A stretch of 64,000 bases of DNA, from the NCBI GenBank assembly GCA_003194525.1, contig NBIV01000143.1, positions 1 through 64,000 of the forward strand, given 5' to 3'. Each line of letters opens with the position of its first letter. The first letter of the stretch is position 1. The DNA is from Gracilariopsis chorda (lineage: Eukaryota > Rhodophyta > Florideophyceae > Gracilariales > Gracilariaceae). Below are positions 34,530-47,085 of this stretch, one piece after another. A program made the position numbers and the translations under genes. The notes under the pieces were generated by a model, which saw only the letters and a program-made list of their open reading frames with translations, had not been told where the DNA came from and ran no database searches.

Positions 34530-34871
34530 GGCTAGGACCGGTTGGTAGTTAGTCTGAGAACCGGATGGATGAGAGATGTTGCAGTTTGAAACGGGTGGCA
34601 CGCATATCTTTCACAGATGTTGCATCAGTCGCAATCATGTTCTGGGGTTGCAATTTGTTGAGTGCTGGAGTTTGGTAGAAACGCTTCTCTAAAATGAACA
34701 AACAGATATATCATGAGAGGGCAAAGTTGACATCAGATGTATGTCGACACTTTGTTACGTCAACATTGTTTCGTTATGCTGCATTCGTAGTTGTTTGAGA
34801 TGACTTTGGACCGGGACGCATTGACGGTGACAACGATAGCTGGGAAGCCAAATTGATTTAGATTGTGAAAG
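34530..34871. other. Spacer before the Helitron array
   Basis: 5' flank of the propeller gene. Nothing else recognised. Confidence 0.4.
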
Positions 34872-36611
34872 AAGTGGCTCCTGTGCGTGCTTCACACGCG
34901 TTAAGGAGTAGAAGAAGCAATTGAGTTAAAGGAGGGTTTGTATAGCATATTTTGGGTAATTTGTTTGTAGAATGGGAGTATTTTTGGGGAGTAAGAAGGG
35001 AGAAGAAAAGAAAAAATGAAAGAAAAAAGAAGACGTTTACTTAAAGCGATGAAGTTCGTCTACAAAAATACTTCGAAGTACACTACATTATTGGTAAAGG
35101 TGCTACAGACAGGAAGACAGGCCACGATGTTGGACAGGTTGGTGACCCAAGAAAAGGCGACGTACAGCTGGCCATGCGTGAAACAGCCATCACGCAAATC
35201 CAGTGCGATGCGACCACTATACGAGTGACCCTGTGTTTTATTGAGAAGGATAGAAAAAACAGAAACGTACTGGGAAGTAGGTCCGATTTCCGAAATAAGT
35301 AAACATGGCAGTTGTGTGCATAAAAAGTGCGCTTTAAGCTCTGTCATGCAACGCATGATCAAAGGCAATGGTAATAGCGTGCTCTGTACGCGGGTGTTTG
35401 ACACCCACATGCAGAGCACCCCACCGCTGCCGAATGCAGTTCGTAGATGCTGTTATTACAATGGCATGCTTCGCACGGAAACGTTTCACGCTCCGCCTGC
35501 AGACTGCCCCACAGCCTCGGCACGCAGTCTGCAGAGGGCGCTATGTCACGCTACGCCTCCGGCGTGTTAGGAAGATCTGCATATCTTAAAATGCGGAAGG
35601 AAATTGTGACTATCGTGCAAAGCATAGTCGTTTTTAGCGTTTTTTTACATATTATTATTGAAGAGAGTGGCGTTGCCGCCTTTAATATACCTTGCATTGC
35701 CATGATAGCATCAGACAGCCTCTGCAGACTCGTGTGAGAAAGTATTTTGGCTTTTATGGCATCGATTTTTAAGCATACATCTGTACAGTGACACCTAGCA
35801 TCGTTGCCTTTGGTATCATTGCGCATAGTATCATCACGCCTATCATCATCGTGCCTAGCATCGTCGCGCTTAGGATCGTCGCGCCCAGCATCGTGGCGTC
35901 TAGCATCGTCGCGCTTAGGATCGTCGTGCCCAGCATCGTGGCGTCTAGCATCGTCGAGCAGTTTTGTGCAGAACATCATTTAGGGTAACATGGCGTGCTG
36001 CTCAGTTATTATGGCTTCTATGGCATCGAGCTTTGAGGATAAAGCAGTAGAGCATTGCTTGGTAAACGGAAGTAGAATTGTCGCGCATTCCACATTGGCG
36101 CATAAAGTCTTCATGTAGAATATGGTCAAGCATAGTTTTGTTTCGCGGAGCATCGTAGAAGCCAGCCCTACGTGTGGCAGTTATTCAGTACACTATGCTA
36201 CCGTGCAGAAGAAAAAACGTTGCGTATACCGCAGCAGCGTCGAGCATCGTCGTGCATAGCATCGTCGCTTCTCGAATCATCGCGCCTAGCCTTGTCCCTT
36301 TTACCATTTTCGCGCATAGCATCGTCGTTTAGAGCATGGTTATGCGACGCGTTGGTTAAGAGATCACTGCGTGCTGCTCTGTGGATTAGAGGACTATAGA
36401 TTTGCCGGCAAGTAAATGTGTGTATACTTATGTCGAGCAATATCATATTTGTAGGGTAAATAAAGCAAAGAAAAGTAGAGAGTTCAGTGCGCGAATAAAA
36501 TGACACGATTTAGTGAAGTGCCATTTCATTGGTGTGCATAACCATGGTTAATGACATGGCACGCTTTATTGTAGTGCCATTTTAGTTGTGTGCATAACCA
36601 TGGTGTAGTAT
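34872..36611 (-). mobile_element. Helitron array unit A, 3' part
   Basis: Non-autonomous unit. Its 3' end (plus-strand left) has the terminal hairpin gcgtgc-ttc-acacgc at 34885-34899. Next come a remnant of the last helicase codons (about 35060-35260), an internal hairpin near 35385, two 15-bp minisatellite blocks (about 35790-35955 and 36225-36340) and two roughly 55-bp repeats (about 36498-36610). The unit is interrupted at 36611 by the gypsy element and resumes at 47973. Confidence 0.8.
36607..36611. repeat. Target-site duplication AGTAT (left)
   Basis: AGTAT immediately before the left LTR, repeated at 47973-47977 after the right LTR. Confidence 0.9.
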
Positions 36612-37443
36612 TGAAGTGCAACGACCTCAGGGAGGGATTCCTGGTACTTGATCGTTTTCCCGATACTATCGGTTGTGTAGTGTGTATATGAACTACGCCC
36701 CACAATGGTGGGTATGGATACGTGGGACACGGTTTTGGGTCAATTGGCGGTTGGCCACAGTAGTGGATGTTGCCACGAAATGTGGAGTATTTTAGTTGAT
36801 TTTATTTATTATTTTCACACCCATTTCTGGGAAGCTAGTACTTAGTGCGACGGCTCACTGCCGTCGCACCAGTAAACCTTCCCCAACAAAGGACTCCAAC
36901 CTGGGGAATTGGCTCTAGTTGTTGCCGCTTGCGCGCGTGCTCTACTCCTCCTTGGAGGGAAACGCCGTAAACCACGGGACATCTAACCCCCTTGCACATC
37001 TAAAGAGGCCCATCCTTGGGAGTACAATTGTTCCAATCACATTGGTGTTTCGCCCTGTATAGGGAGTCCTGTCCACCGGCATTGCCGTATTTGTTCGTCG
37101 CTCTCGCGACTCACCCTCGCCCACTCTTCCTCCTTTCCCTTCACTCTCCTCCTTTCCCCCTTTTAGGGTAGCACCTCCCGCTATCCGCGGCCCTCGTGTG
37201 CGCATCCGCTCACACGCCCCCACTTACGTGGAAGCATACCTCTACTGAGGATCACACCCCGCTCACGCGGATACCGATTCTTCGCCTTCACCCCCCTGCA
37301 CAAGTCGCGACAGGTGTCCCTGGTCTTACAAACCGGCTTCGCCGTGACATCTCTGGGAGGGCTCTACCCAACTGTGTTCACCTCGTGAGAGGAAGATCCC
37401 GAACGTCTTTCGGTGTTTTTCCCCTTTGGGGCATTGCACCACA
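36612..37443 (+). repeat. 5' LTR of the nested gypsy element
   Basis: 832 bp, TG..CA. Matches 47142-47972 along its whole length with scattered differences. Contains a pyrimidine-rich tract and many micro-palindromes. Confidence 0.9.
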
Positions 37444-37548
37444 AAGTGGTCTCCCGACCTAGAATCGGTTTTTGTTTTCCCTCTTACGAGGTTTATTTTT
37501 ATTCACCGGAAGTTCCGTGATCGTTTCCCGTCCTAACGGTATTTTCTC

Positions 37549-39716
37549 ATGTCGAGAAATCCCTCCGGTGCCGAGCCAGTGGTTACGCGTAGTCGCTCCC
37601 GCGACAACGCGGACACTTCCGAAGTTCGGTTCGTACCCCGTATCCCTATACGGACAAGTTCCAGCCGTGCTGGCGCCGCTTCATCGCGGAATGATACCCC
37701 TGACCGGGAACCCCGGAACCTCCTTTTGCCCTCGTTATCACCCCCGCAGGGGAATGCAGCATCGACTCCGGCTGTTGCCACAGTGCCCCAGGCACCCCGG
37801 CCTGCTCCCGCTGTCGCGGCTTCAAGCCCCCGTGGAACGGGCGATAACACCCCCCAGGGGACTTCCCTGGAATCCCAGGTCCGCGCTCTGTGGACCGCCC
37901 ATGACACCCTTGTAGGGGAACTAAAATCCCCCAGGTGTTCTTGGCAACTCCCGTAAAGGAGGTCGCCGAGGAACTCCGTATTTTACGGTCTGACGTCAAC
38001 TCCGTGTTGGAGAGTTTGGGACAACCCGCCACCTTCATCGAAGGAGTTGAAGCCCGATTTGATCGGATTGGTGCCCGCCTGGAGACGCTGGAGCAGTTCG
38101 TCCTCATGGACAAACCATCCCCGGATGATCCAGTAAACGAGGCATCGCACAACGACCAGCTTGCTGGGAAGAAGAAACGCCGTCATTGACAGAAAACCCA
38201 CCGAAAATAGTCGGACTCCGATTCTTCGACATCGTCGGACTCATCCCGAAACCATTTGGTTAGCTCGAGCTCCTCGGACTCCGACTCGGAGGACGAGAAG
38301 CGAGGCTACCCCTCCCACTCGAAGCGGTCATCGGCCACTAAAGGTGTGATCCGAACCCGCCAGAAGGGGAGAAGACACCCCGGTCTCCCGGAATTGAAAC
38401 CGACAAACCCGGATTACCAGAAACTTTTATCATACCGGTACTACCGGCTCGAAGATTCGTCACTTGGACGTACGCCCCGTGGAACCGGAAAGGTGCGAGA
38501 ATGGATTAAGCGAATGCAGCTCTCGCTCCGCAACCAGTATTTTACTGGAGAGGACCCAGTCCTGGTACTGGATTTCTTATCCCGCTTTGTAGCGGAGGCC
38601 AATATCCTCGGTATGAATGAGGGACAAGCCTATTTGGCTTTACCGTATTTCTTACGGGGAGTGGCGGAGGACCAATACAACTCTGTCAGAGGATCTTCTC
38701 GTGCCTCCGAGGGAGGGGTTACTTGCTGGCCGGAGGCTGTGCAGTATCTTCTGCGCTCCTACGCCACAAACACCGCTATTCAGCAGGCTATCCTCGCTTT
38801 GCGAGATACACGCCAGCGTTCTGGAGAGACCGGGACCGATTACTCGGTGCGCCTTAACAAGGCTTTCCACAGATGTGGTAACGTATACCCCGCTGGGGAG
38901 CGCAGTACCATGTTCATCGATGGTCTTGACCCGGCAATCCGGAGTTTAGTTACTGGTTATCGAGAGGAAAAGCGGAGGATCACCTATCTCGAGCTGGTCC
39001 AACACGCTCGAGCGGAAGGGGATGCACTTCGTGCAAGAACTCCGAACAATCGGTCTAAGTCCGCCAAGGCGTTGTTGCTAGAAAGCGAAGCTTCCTCACT
39101 CCCGCTCACTGATGGGAACCCTGGACAGAATTTTAATACCGTGCATTTAGTGCAGGGGGATGGTGTGTCGATACCCACCAGTGATTTGCCGTCAACGACG
39201 GAGATGACCCATCATACGGGAACAGAAGATCCCGTTCTTTACGGTGGTAACGGTTGGGTCCAACCCCAACGACTCCCGTTTTCAAACGGTCATTCCCGTT
39301 ATCAACGGCCTGGATGGACTGCCACCCGCCCTGCGGTTCGCTTCTCCGATACTCGGAATAATAATCCGCGTGTCGCGGTGTTGGCTCTCATTTGCCACCT
39401 ATGTTATGCCCATGGCCCTACCTCCCCTCAGTGTATCTGCTCACTGAAAGATATGGCCAAGGTGGTGGCAAACTACGAGGCCCTCACTCCAGAGGAGAAA
39501 CGTTCCGTCCCGACGGCTTCCTACCTCCGTGCTAAAACGGACTTTTCCCGTGCCCTACCACAGACCCCGCGTGCGCGGCAAGCTTCATATACCCCGATTC
39601 GGGAGATCACGCAACCATCCGTTGCAACCCCCGCTTATGCGGATAGAAACCCCCGTCAACGGGATGAAGCACTCGTTGTCGAGGAACCCAACCCACCGCC
39701 GAAGGCGGAAAACTAA
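37549..39716 (+). pseudogene. Gag-like region of the nested gypsy element
   Basis: Ser/Pro-rich start, then a retrotransposon gag-type helical region (EWIKRMQLSLRNQYFTGED) and a Cys/His cluster near 39390-39440 in the place of a zinc knuckle. Part of a broken element. Confidence 0.7.
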
Positions 39717-39763
39717 CTGAGGGAGTCTCCCCTTTTGGAGAGGCGTCCTCAGACAAGAGGCTG

Positions 39764-40273
39764 TTGGCGACCGAGGCGTCCTCGCCTCGCTCCCCGGTGA
39801 AAGTCCTCTCGAGGAAAGACACCACTGACGCGGACTCTGCGCACCTCGGTGTGTTGCGTCGCCCGTGGATACGGAGTAAAAATCCCCGGATTCCCGGTAG
39901 AGTCTTGGTCTTGGCCAAGCGCAATTACAAGGTCTATGCCGACTTTGGCCTTGATCCCCAGTTTATGGTGAGGTTTCTCACCGTCCTGGATACAGGTGCA
40001 GGCCCCAACTTTGTTGTGGAATCATTGTTACCCCCGCTTGTGCGGTCTCGTATCCGCTCTGACGCGGTCCCCGACATTTCGGATGCGAAGAACAATCCGT
40101 TACAAACGGTGGGCACAGTGGACCTCGTCGTAAGACTTGATACCTCTGTGGTGAAGTTGGACTTCATCGTTTGCCGTTCATTGGCAGCACCAGTCATACT
40201 GGCATGTGATTACTGCGACAGATTTGTCGACGCAATCAGGCCCCGCCTCAGGCGTGTAGAACTTGACGATTGA
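39764..40273 (+). pseudogene. Aspartic protease region of the nested gypsy element
   Basis: Contains the active-site-type motif LDTGAGPNFV near 39990 and a second strand motif VILACDYCDRF near 40200, as in retropepsins. Part of a broken element. Confidence 0.75.
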
Positions 40274-40426
40274 TCGTCGGTTCCGATTGTTCGCCGCCCG
40301 CTAAAGCGGTCCTCTCGGAAACAAGTTCCACTCCCTGCTGCGCAGGAACCACCGCCCACGTCCCGCAAGTCCACCAAGCTCCGCGTCGCTGCCTCGGTTT
40401 CTATACCACCTGAGTCCCAAGTCTGG

Positions 40427-42424
40427 GTGCATGTAAATTCCTGTCAACATGGTCTTCGGGTTATACAACCCCTCGCCTCGTTGTACGAGAAATCCCAGCT
40501 GGCGCTGGCTAATGGAATTGTCTCCATTTCCCCGGATGTTCTTTTCCGGATATTGGTTGCCTACCTTGGCAAACACCCCCAGTATCTGGTAAAACACCAA
40601 GTATTTGGGAGTGTAACCCCCCATCCTATGGGAATGCTGCCAACGAAGATGACAGCCGCCGATGTACTCGGAGTTACCACCTCTTCTGAGGAGTTCGCCC
40701 CGCCGTCCGAAGACGTCAAGTCTAAGGAGGGGGAGGAAACCGCTACTTCAGCGTCGAACACACCGAGTAACTCGAAATTGCGAACCACACCTGTTCCACA
40801 GGACAATGCTCCATTGAGCAACGACCGGGTTGATCCAGAAAAGGCACTTGAAGCGCTGGACTTCAGCCACGTGCCAGAGTCGCACCGCGACAAACTCTGT
40901 ACAATGTTACGGGAATTCACCGCAATGTGGGATGGCTCGCTTGGCGAGATTAATGCAACGGAACACCGGATCGATTTAATCCCCGGTGCGCGACCGGTTG
41001 CACAACCCCCTTACAGGGCAGGTCCAAAAGCTCGGGAAGAGGAGCAGTCCCAAGTGAACAAGATGCTCCGCGCAGGTGTGATTGAGCCCGCTCAATCACC
41101 CTGGGTATCCCCAGTTGTACTGGCTTTGAAGGCCGACGGAACCTGGAGGTTCTGTGTCGACTACCGCCGGCTCAATGCCGTGACTGTTAGGGACACGTAC
41201 CCTATCCCTCGTATGGACGAGTGTATTGACTCCCTCGGAGACGCTACCATTTTCACGGCTCTCGATGCCAATTGGGGATATTGGCAAGTACCTGTCAGAC
41301 AGGAGGATCGCGACAGAACCGCATTCACCTGCCACGCAGGAACGTATCGCTTCAAGCGGATGCCATTTGGGTTAACCAACGCCCCCGCCACCTTTCAGCA
41401 TGCAGTAGATATTCTACTCAACCACTTTAAGTGGCGGAGTTGTCTGGTCTACCTTGATGATATTATCATCTTCTCCAACTCGTTGGACGACCATCTCACT
41501 CACGTCCGAGACGTGCTGACCGTACTCCGCGATGCGGGAATTACCCTCAAGTTGAGGAAATGCGAGTTTTTCACAGATACTGTGAAGTATCTGGGTCACA
41601 TTATCCGTCCTGGACGGTTAGCGATCGAGAAAGCTCGAGTCCAATCCCTCGCTGAGGCGAAAGAGCCCCGTACTCAAACGGAACTGCGCTCCTTTTTGGG
41701 GCTGGTCAACGTCTATCGACGGTTCATCGCGAACTTTTCGGATACTGCAGCGCCCCTGAACGCGTTGTTGCGAAAGGGGAACCCCCCAAAACTGGGAACA
41801 TTTACGCCCGAGCAATCGGAAGCCTTTAACTCCTTGAAGAAGGCTGTCACATCAGCACTAATCCTACATCTCCCAAAACTTGGGTTGCCATACTCCGTAG
41901 ATACGGACTCGAGCGACTACCAAGTCGGGTGTGCTCTTTTTCAAACTACCTCCGAGGGGGAACGACACCCAATTGGTTATTGGTCACGCTCGCTCAATGT
42001 TCATGAGCGGAACTACTCCGTATCGGAGAAAGAGTGCCTCGCCGGCGTATGGGCGATGACCATTCTGCGCCCCTATCTTATGGGAGTTCACTTCACCGTG
42101 TACACGGATCATTCCTCATTGAGGTGGTTCATGAATATCTCCGACCCGTCGGGACGCCTCATGCGCTGGAGACTCCGCCTCGCGGAATATGACTTTCAAG
42201 TCATTTATAAAAAGGGCGCGCAGAACACCCAAGCCGACGCCCTGTCGCGTTTACCCACAAGTGGGGAATCACTCCCAACGGAGGATGATGAAGTCCCATG
42301 TTTCATGGCTATAGACCAGAAAACTGGGACGAGGATGCTGACTTTGACGAACTACTCGCATCGCGAGATGAATCTGAGAACCCGTTACCGGGAAACTTTG
42401 TACCGGTATCACCGGAAGAAATGA
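40427..42424 (+). pseudogene. Reverse transcriptase and RNase H region of the nested gypsy element
   Basis: RT motifs WRFCVDYRRLNAVT, FTALDANWGYWQV and the YLDDIIIF box near 41455. RNase H shows YSVDTDSSDYQVG, SVSEKECLAGVWA, YTDHSSLRW and TQADALSR. Part of a broken element. Confidence 0.9.
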
Positions 42425-44340
42425 TCCGAGAACAATTTGGCGACCCATTCTGTACGAGGATTCGTGCCTGTCCTAACGGTGGTGAAGATCTCCCTTTCGG
42501 GGTAGACGACAAAGGCTACCTCGTAAGGAAGGTCGAATCCCGCCCACAGATTTTGGTACCTCATTCTCTGCAGTCGCGGGTGTTACATCTATCGCACTAC
42601 GCCCCCATTGGAGGTCACCCAGGTGGGAGGAAACTCTACCTAACCCTGCGAAGGGATTTCTATTGGCCCGCCATGGCGGTGAATTGCTACGCAACCGTGC
42701 GGTTTTGTAGCGAAAGCGCGAAGAATCGCGTGAAACTCCGCAAAAATGCCAAGAAGTTGAAACTATTCCCCGCAAGGGCGCCGCTCGAGTTTATCGCGAT
42801 CGATATTCTCGGACCACTACTCACCACGAAACGTGGAAACAAGTTTCTACTTGTCATTACCGACCGCTTTTCTAAGCTGGTACGGACTGTCCCTCTTCGG
42901 AGGATAACCGCTCTCACGGTGGCCCAGGCTCCAGTGACGCACTGGATTTTCGTCTACGGTCCCCCTGTGGAGATGCTCTCCGATAACGGAAAACAGTTCG
43001 CGAGCAAGTTCTTCCAGGATGTTTGTCGCATCCTGGAAGTCAAGAACTTGTTCACGACTACCTACCACCCCCAGTGTAATGGGCAAGTTGAACGGTTTAA
43101 CCGGACGTTACTCGCGGCGTTACGTTCCTACGTCGCAGACCACCCAAAGAACTGGGACATGTACGCTGATGCGGTAACCTACGCGTACAATACGCAGGTA
43201 CACCGGACTACCGGAGTTTCGCCATTCGAGTTGGTTCTATCTAGAACACCCCCGCCTGTGGCGCTGGAACTCCAAGCTACCTTGGACAATTTCCCATCTG
43301 TGGGTATCTACCGGCAGCAATGGAAGCAATGGCTTTCCAAGCTGGTCCCCGCTGCGCGGAAGTCTATGGCACGGGCCCAAGCCACTTACAAGCGAGATTT
43401 TGATGCTCGCTTGCGAGGGAAACCGACCCCGATTCGGGCAAATAACTACGTCTTCATCAGGAAGGAGTACTACAACCCGGAACGGGAGAAGCGTCACAAA
43501 CTCTCGCCTGTGGCGGATGGACCATTCAAGGTCATCTCTGTGAACACCGACACTGTCGTGGTAGAGATGGGCGACACGCACGAACGGATTTCCCGTGATC
43601 GTGTTGTCCTCGCCCCTCCTCCCTCGTCAGAGGTAGTCCTGGATCCAGGCAACCCCGTTTCTACGGTCTCTGCAACACCGGAATCATCCGGGAGTACTAG
43701 GCCTACGGTACTACCACAACCCAGCCGGGGACTCTCAGACCTACCGACCCTGTCGGACTCACCGGCTCAGCCGGGTAATTCGGGCCTCTCAGCGCCCGCC
43801 CCTACCACGCCCGCCCCCCTGGCGCGAATTTATACCCGCCAGGGGGGAATGTTATCCCTTATCCCGCCGCTCCGTCTAAGGAGGGGGAGGAGAACACTCG
43901 TTTTTAAGGAACGCTATCGCCGTCGCAACGGGAAACACGGAAAATACGGAACACTGAACGTGGAGCACGGAGTATGTCACACGACATTAATACCCCGTTC
44001 TCGGACAGTGCTGCGCAACAAGAACCAGGCGCACAGGCCCCGCAAAAGCGGCAATTATACCGTGCTACACGGGAGGTTGAAGCGCAACTACCGCACACCC
44101 CTGTCGGGGAAAAAGGCAGCCAAGCCGCATTCGAAGCTTCAGGCCCCGGCGCGCAAGCGCCGGAAACCCCTCCCGTCGTCGACGGAATGGAAGCCCCCGC
44201 TCCGGGGAATAATTTGCGCCAACTTCCGCAACGCTGCGGCGAAGAACCGAGGAACTCGGGAAAAACGCGCGCCATCGCATGCTCGAAACCGGTCGTACCG
44301 GACGCTGCCCCTCCTCATGGAGACGGTGCACTGCACTTAG
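42298..44340 (+). pseudogene. Integrase region of the nested gypsy element and following linker
   Basis: HHCC-type region near 42590-42720. Core domain with FIAIDILGPL, LSDNGKQFAS and YHPQCNGQVERFNR; the C-terminal region ends in a Pro/Ser-rich linker of several hundred residues. Part of a broken element. Confidence 0.85.
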
Positions 44341-44910
44341 CGGCAAGGCCCCTGAAAAGGGTGTCATCTGCACCTGCCGGGCACCCCCCAAAGGGGAATT
44401 GTGACCAAAATCCCGGTGTAACGGAGTTAGCCCCAGGCAACCCTTCAGTAGCCGGGGACACCACGGCGTCGCCGGAACGTATGGTGCAGAGCGCTCGTGC
44501 ACCTGGCAGGGAGGCGGAACGCTTACCAATCACCGTGTCGCACGGGACCCCGCAGGGGATGTCGCAAACGCCGTTCCCGCATACGCGGCAAGGACCCCGT
44601 AAGCTCGTGGTTCGCGAAGAAGACCGCACTCGCGGAGTTCAAGTCCCCCGCCGACTGGCGGTTCGCCCGGCCTACCGTGATGACGGGAACAACGACGCCT
44701 CTTTGGGGAATGACTTGCCGGTGAAAACCGTGACTACACACACCCTCTTGAGGGATATTTTCCCGCATGAGCAGCGGCCACTAGGACAGCGCACGGCAAC
44801 GCCGGAGACGTCGCCGACAACCCAGATGGGGGGCAACATACCGCACAGCGGGCAACCCTCGCAAGGGAGTACAACCACCACCCGGCACAGCCGGCAGGTC
44901 TACGAACGAT

Positions 44911-45102
44911 AGTTCGTAGTAGACAGACTTGTCGGACACAACTGGGACAAGGATGGTATTCTACAATACCGCGTCCGCTCATACGGGTATGACCCCAGTG
45001 GGGATACGTGGGAGCCAATTGAACACCTCCCACGACCGCAGGTCGTGCGATACCACCGTCAAACGGGAACTGCAGTCCCAGCCACGCTGGTTAATGCCCA
45101 AG
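44911..45102 (+). pseudogene. Chromodomain of the nested gypsy element
   Basis: A short frame reads LQYRVRSYGYDPSGDTWEP and a following EHLPRPQVVRYH, the core of a chromodomain. It lies over 1 kb after the integrase core, beyond a Pro-rich linker. Chromodomains in this clade bind histone marks and direct integration. Part of a broken element. Confidence 0.75.
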
Positions 45103-45297
45103 TCGGGTAACGCTGCCGCGCGAGCGGAGGGCAGTAAGAAGGGATAGCAAAGGAAAGTCCGTCCAAGACGGGGAATTCTAATTGGAAATCACCGTCCGAG
45201 ACGGGAAAGTTTACCTAGTGGAGCAGCAAGCTCCATACTACACTATACTACCTGGCATAGCAAGGGAAAGAAGAACCAGGAAACTGGACTAGAGGTT

Positions 45298-46518
45298 TCA
45301 CTCACCCCCATCGTCTGGGGCGTAACCACCAGCGAGGCGGTAGGCCAACCCGTCCGCCATCGTGGTGACATCCCCCGATACCTCGGCAGAGCTCAGACCG
45401 GCATCCCGGAGAAAACGTGCGATGATCTCGTTTTCATACGCCGTCACCCCGCTGGGGATGGAAGGTCCGGCACTTGCCACCGAAGGGTCAGCAGCCGGCT
45501 CGGCCGGGGATACCCCCTCTGGGAAAGCTTCCGCGCTAGCGCCAGTTTCCTTTACGTCCATCTCCCCGGGTTCTTCCGGTTCGTTATCGACCATTGGGTC
45601 ATCCCCGCCGTATGCGCGGTAGTAGTCGTCAGAATCGACGTACCCCACAGGGTGGTCTTCCGGCACATGCCGGGGCGCATCGCGAAGCTCGCGCGCCTCC
45701 TCTGAGGAAATTTCCCGGAACTCCCAGGGGTCAAAGTAGATAAAATCCCCCGCAAGGGCAGTGTTTCTACCCAGTCCTGGACCACCGGTGTTACCACTGC
45801 CGCCATCCAGACGACCGCTTTGCTCCAGCGGGACCTCACTCCAGCTAACTCTGTCGATGTACCCAAGTAATTGGAGGACCTCTTCATTGTTGGCCTGGAC
45901 CCCAAGGGGGATGCGAAGATCCAAATTGCGGATCACTGCCCGCACACGCGGTGGGAGGAACCAGAGACGACACTGGTCGTACGCCTCGTTGAGGATATAA
46001 GCCGCAGCGCGGGCCGCCCACTCTGTAACCACTACGGACCACAACCCCGACCGGGAATCCTGCATGAGCAGCGAACCGAGGTACGTAAGTACCGGCGGGA
46101 GTTCTATGTAGCACCCTTGGCAGGCCTCATGGAAGCGCCACCACTCGGGGAGTGCTACATACCGACCTAGTCGGTGAGACGGCGCAATCCGCTCTATCTC
46201 CACGTTCTGATACGGGATGAAATACCCGAATCGGGATCGCCAACGCCGCTCATAGCGGATGAAGTTTTGGAGAAATTTGGACCGGTGTTGCCGGGGAAGA
46301 TACCTGAACTCCGCCCGAATAATCGGTCGCTCCCAACAAAGGGCTTCTTGCCCCGCTGCGGGGAAATTCCTCCAAGCGAGGGTCTCGAGGCGGAACAGGT
46401 TGTCGCCGTATCCAATCTCCCCGCGAGTGCGGAAGTGGCTAACTTTGAAGCCAAACTTCGGTGGGACCGGTACATCGAATGGAGCCCGGCTCTGCCGTTG
46501 GTATGCCATGCGCGTCAA
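45298..46518 (-). CDS. Antisense ORF 1 inside the gypsy element (about 400 codons)
   Basis: A long open frame opposite to gag-pol. The N-terminal two thirds are rich in Trp, Tyr and Arg and look like a folded domain (for example LPEWWRFHEACQGCYIEL). The C-terminal third is acidic and low-complexity. No similarity to a known domain recognised. Antisense accessory ORFs between pol and the 3' LTR are known from several plant Ty3/gypsy lineages. Treated as a part of a fossil element. Confidence 0.55.
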   Translation of the reverse strand: MTRMAYQRQSRAPFDVPVPPKFGFKVSHFRTRGEIGYGDNLFRLETLAWRNFPAAGQEALCWERPIIRAEFRYLPRQHRSKFLQNFIRYERRWRSRFGYFIPYQNVEIERIAPSHRLGRYVALPEWWRFHEACQGCYIELPPVLTYLGSLLMQDSRSGLWSVVVTEWAARAAAYILNEAYDQCRLWFLPPRVRAVIRNLDLRIPLGVQANNEEVLQLLGYIDRVSWSEVPLEQSGRLDGGSGNTGGPGLGRNTALAGDFIYFDPWEFREISSEEARELRDAPRHVPEDHPVGYVDSDDYYRAYGGDDPMVDNEPEEPGEMDVKETGASAEAFPEGVSPAEPAADPSVASAGPSIPSGVTAYENEIIARFLRDAGLSSAEVSGDVTTMADGLAYRLAGGYAPDDGGE

Positions 46519-46593
46519 CGCGGTCTGCGCCGCAGTGACGGTCTCGCCCGAATTCCTTCGGAGGTGGTGACGCGGAATCGCAATCCGGTGACG

Positions 46594-47085
46594 CTAATCC
46601 CACGATGTGGTGACTGCTCTGGGCAGATCCCCCGGAAGGGTGTCTGAGCCATCCGCATAAGCGGTGACCAATCCCTCATTGAGGACAGCGACCGGGTGAA
46701 ACCACGGGGCAAGGCGCAGGCGAGACGCGTGATTCCGATTCATCGGTTTGAGCCCCATCAGGGTGTTGTAGGTTGGCCAGTTGAACGCCGGAGCGGTTCC
46801 GGAGGACCCCACCGAAGGTGGTAGTGCGAAGGGATGGTCGGCTGTAGCAGCCATATTCCCCGGTTGTACCGGATGTCGATGGCCCTGAGGCAGGGGAACT
46901 GACTGGAAACCGGTAGTGTATCGCCCGAGAGGCCTCGGAGGTTGGCTGTAGTTGTTGATGTTGTTGTCGTTGTTCATTTTTCCCTTTTTGAGGGTGGCTG
47001 TTGTTGTTGTTTGTGCGCTCGATGACTCTGGTGCAGAGGGATTTACCGGAGAACCGGAGAAAGAGCACGCGCTTTTATCACTCAT
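46594..47085 (-). CDS. Antisense ORF 2 inside the gypsy element (163 codons)
   Basis: Begins MSDKSACSFSGSP at an ATG only about 57 bp inside the 3' LTR boundary. Low-complexity start rich in Ser, Thr and Asn, then a Pro-rich region. Unrecognised. It lies just upstream, on the same strand, of antisense ORF 1. Confidence 0.5.
   Translation of the reverse strand: MSDKSACSFSGSPVNPSAPESSSAQTTTTATLKKGKMNNDNNINNYSQPPRPLGRYTTGFQSVPLPQGHRHPVQPGNMAATADHPFALPPSVGSSGTAPAFNWPTYNTLMGLKPMNRNHASRLRLAPWFHPVAVLNEGLVTAYADGSDTLPGDLPRAVTTSWD

Noticed and set aside
35769-35988. ORFs with MLGAT-like or IVAPS-like peptide repeats
   Set aside because: They arise from the 15-bp minisatellite, whose period keeps frames open on both strands; no independent coding evidence.
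43974-44912. Separate 312-codon accessory gene after integrase
   Set aside because: Low-complexity Pro/Ala-rich text overlapping the linker that leads to the chromodomain; better read as part of the element's pol linker.
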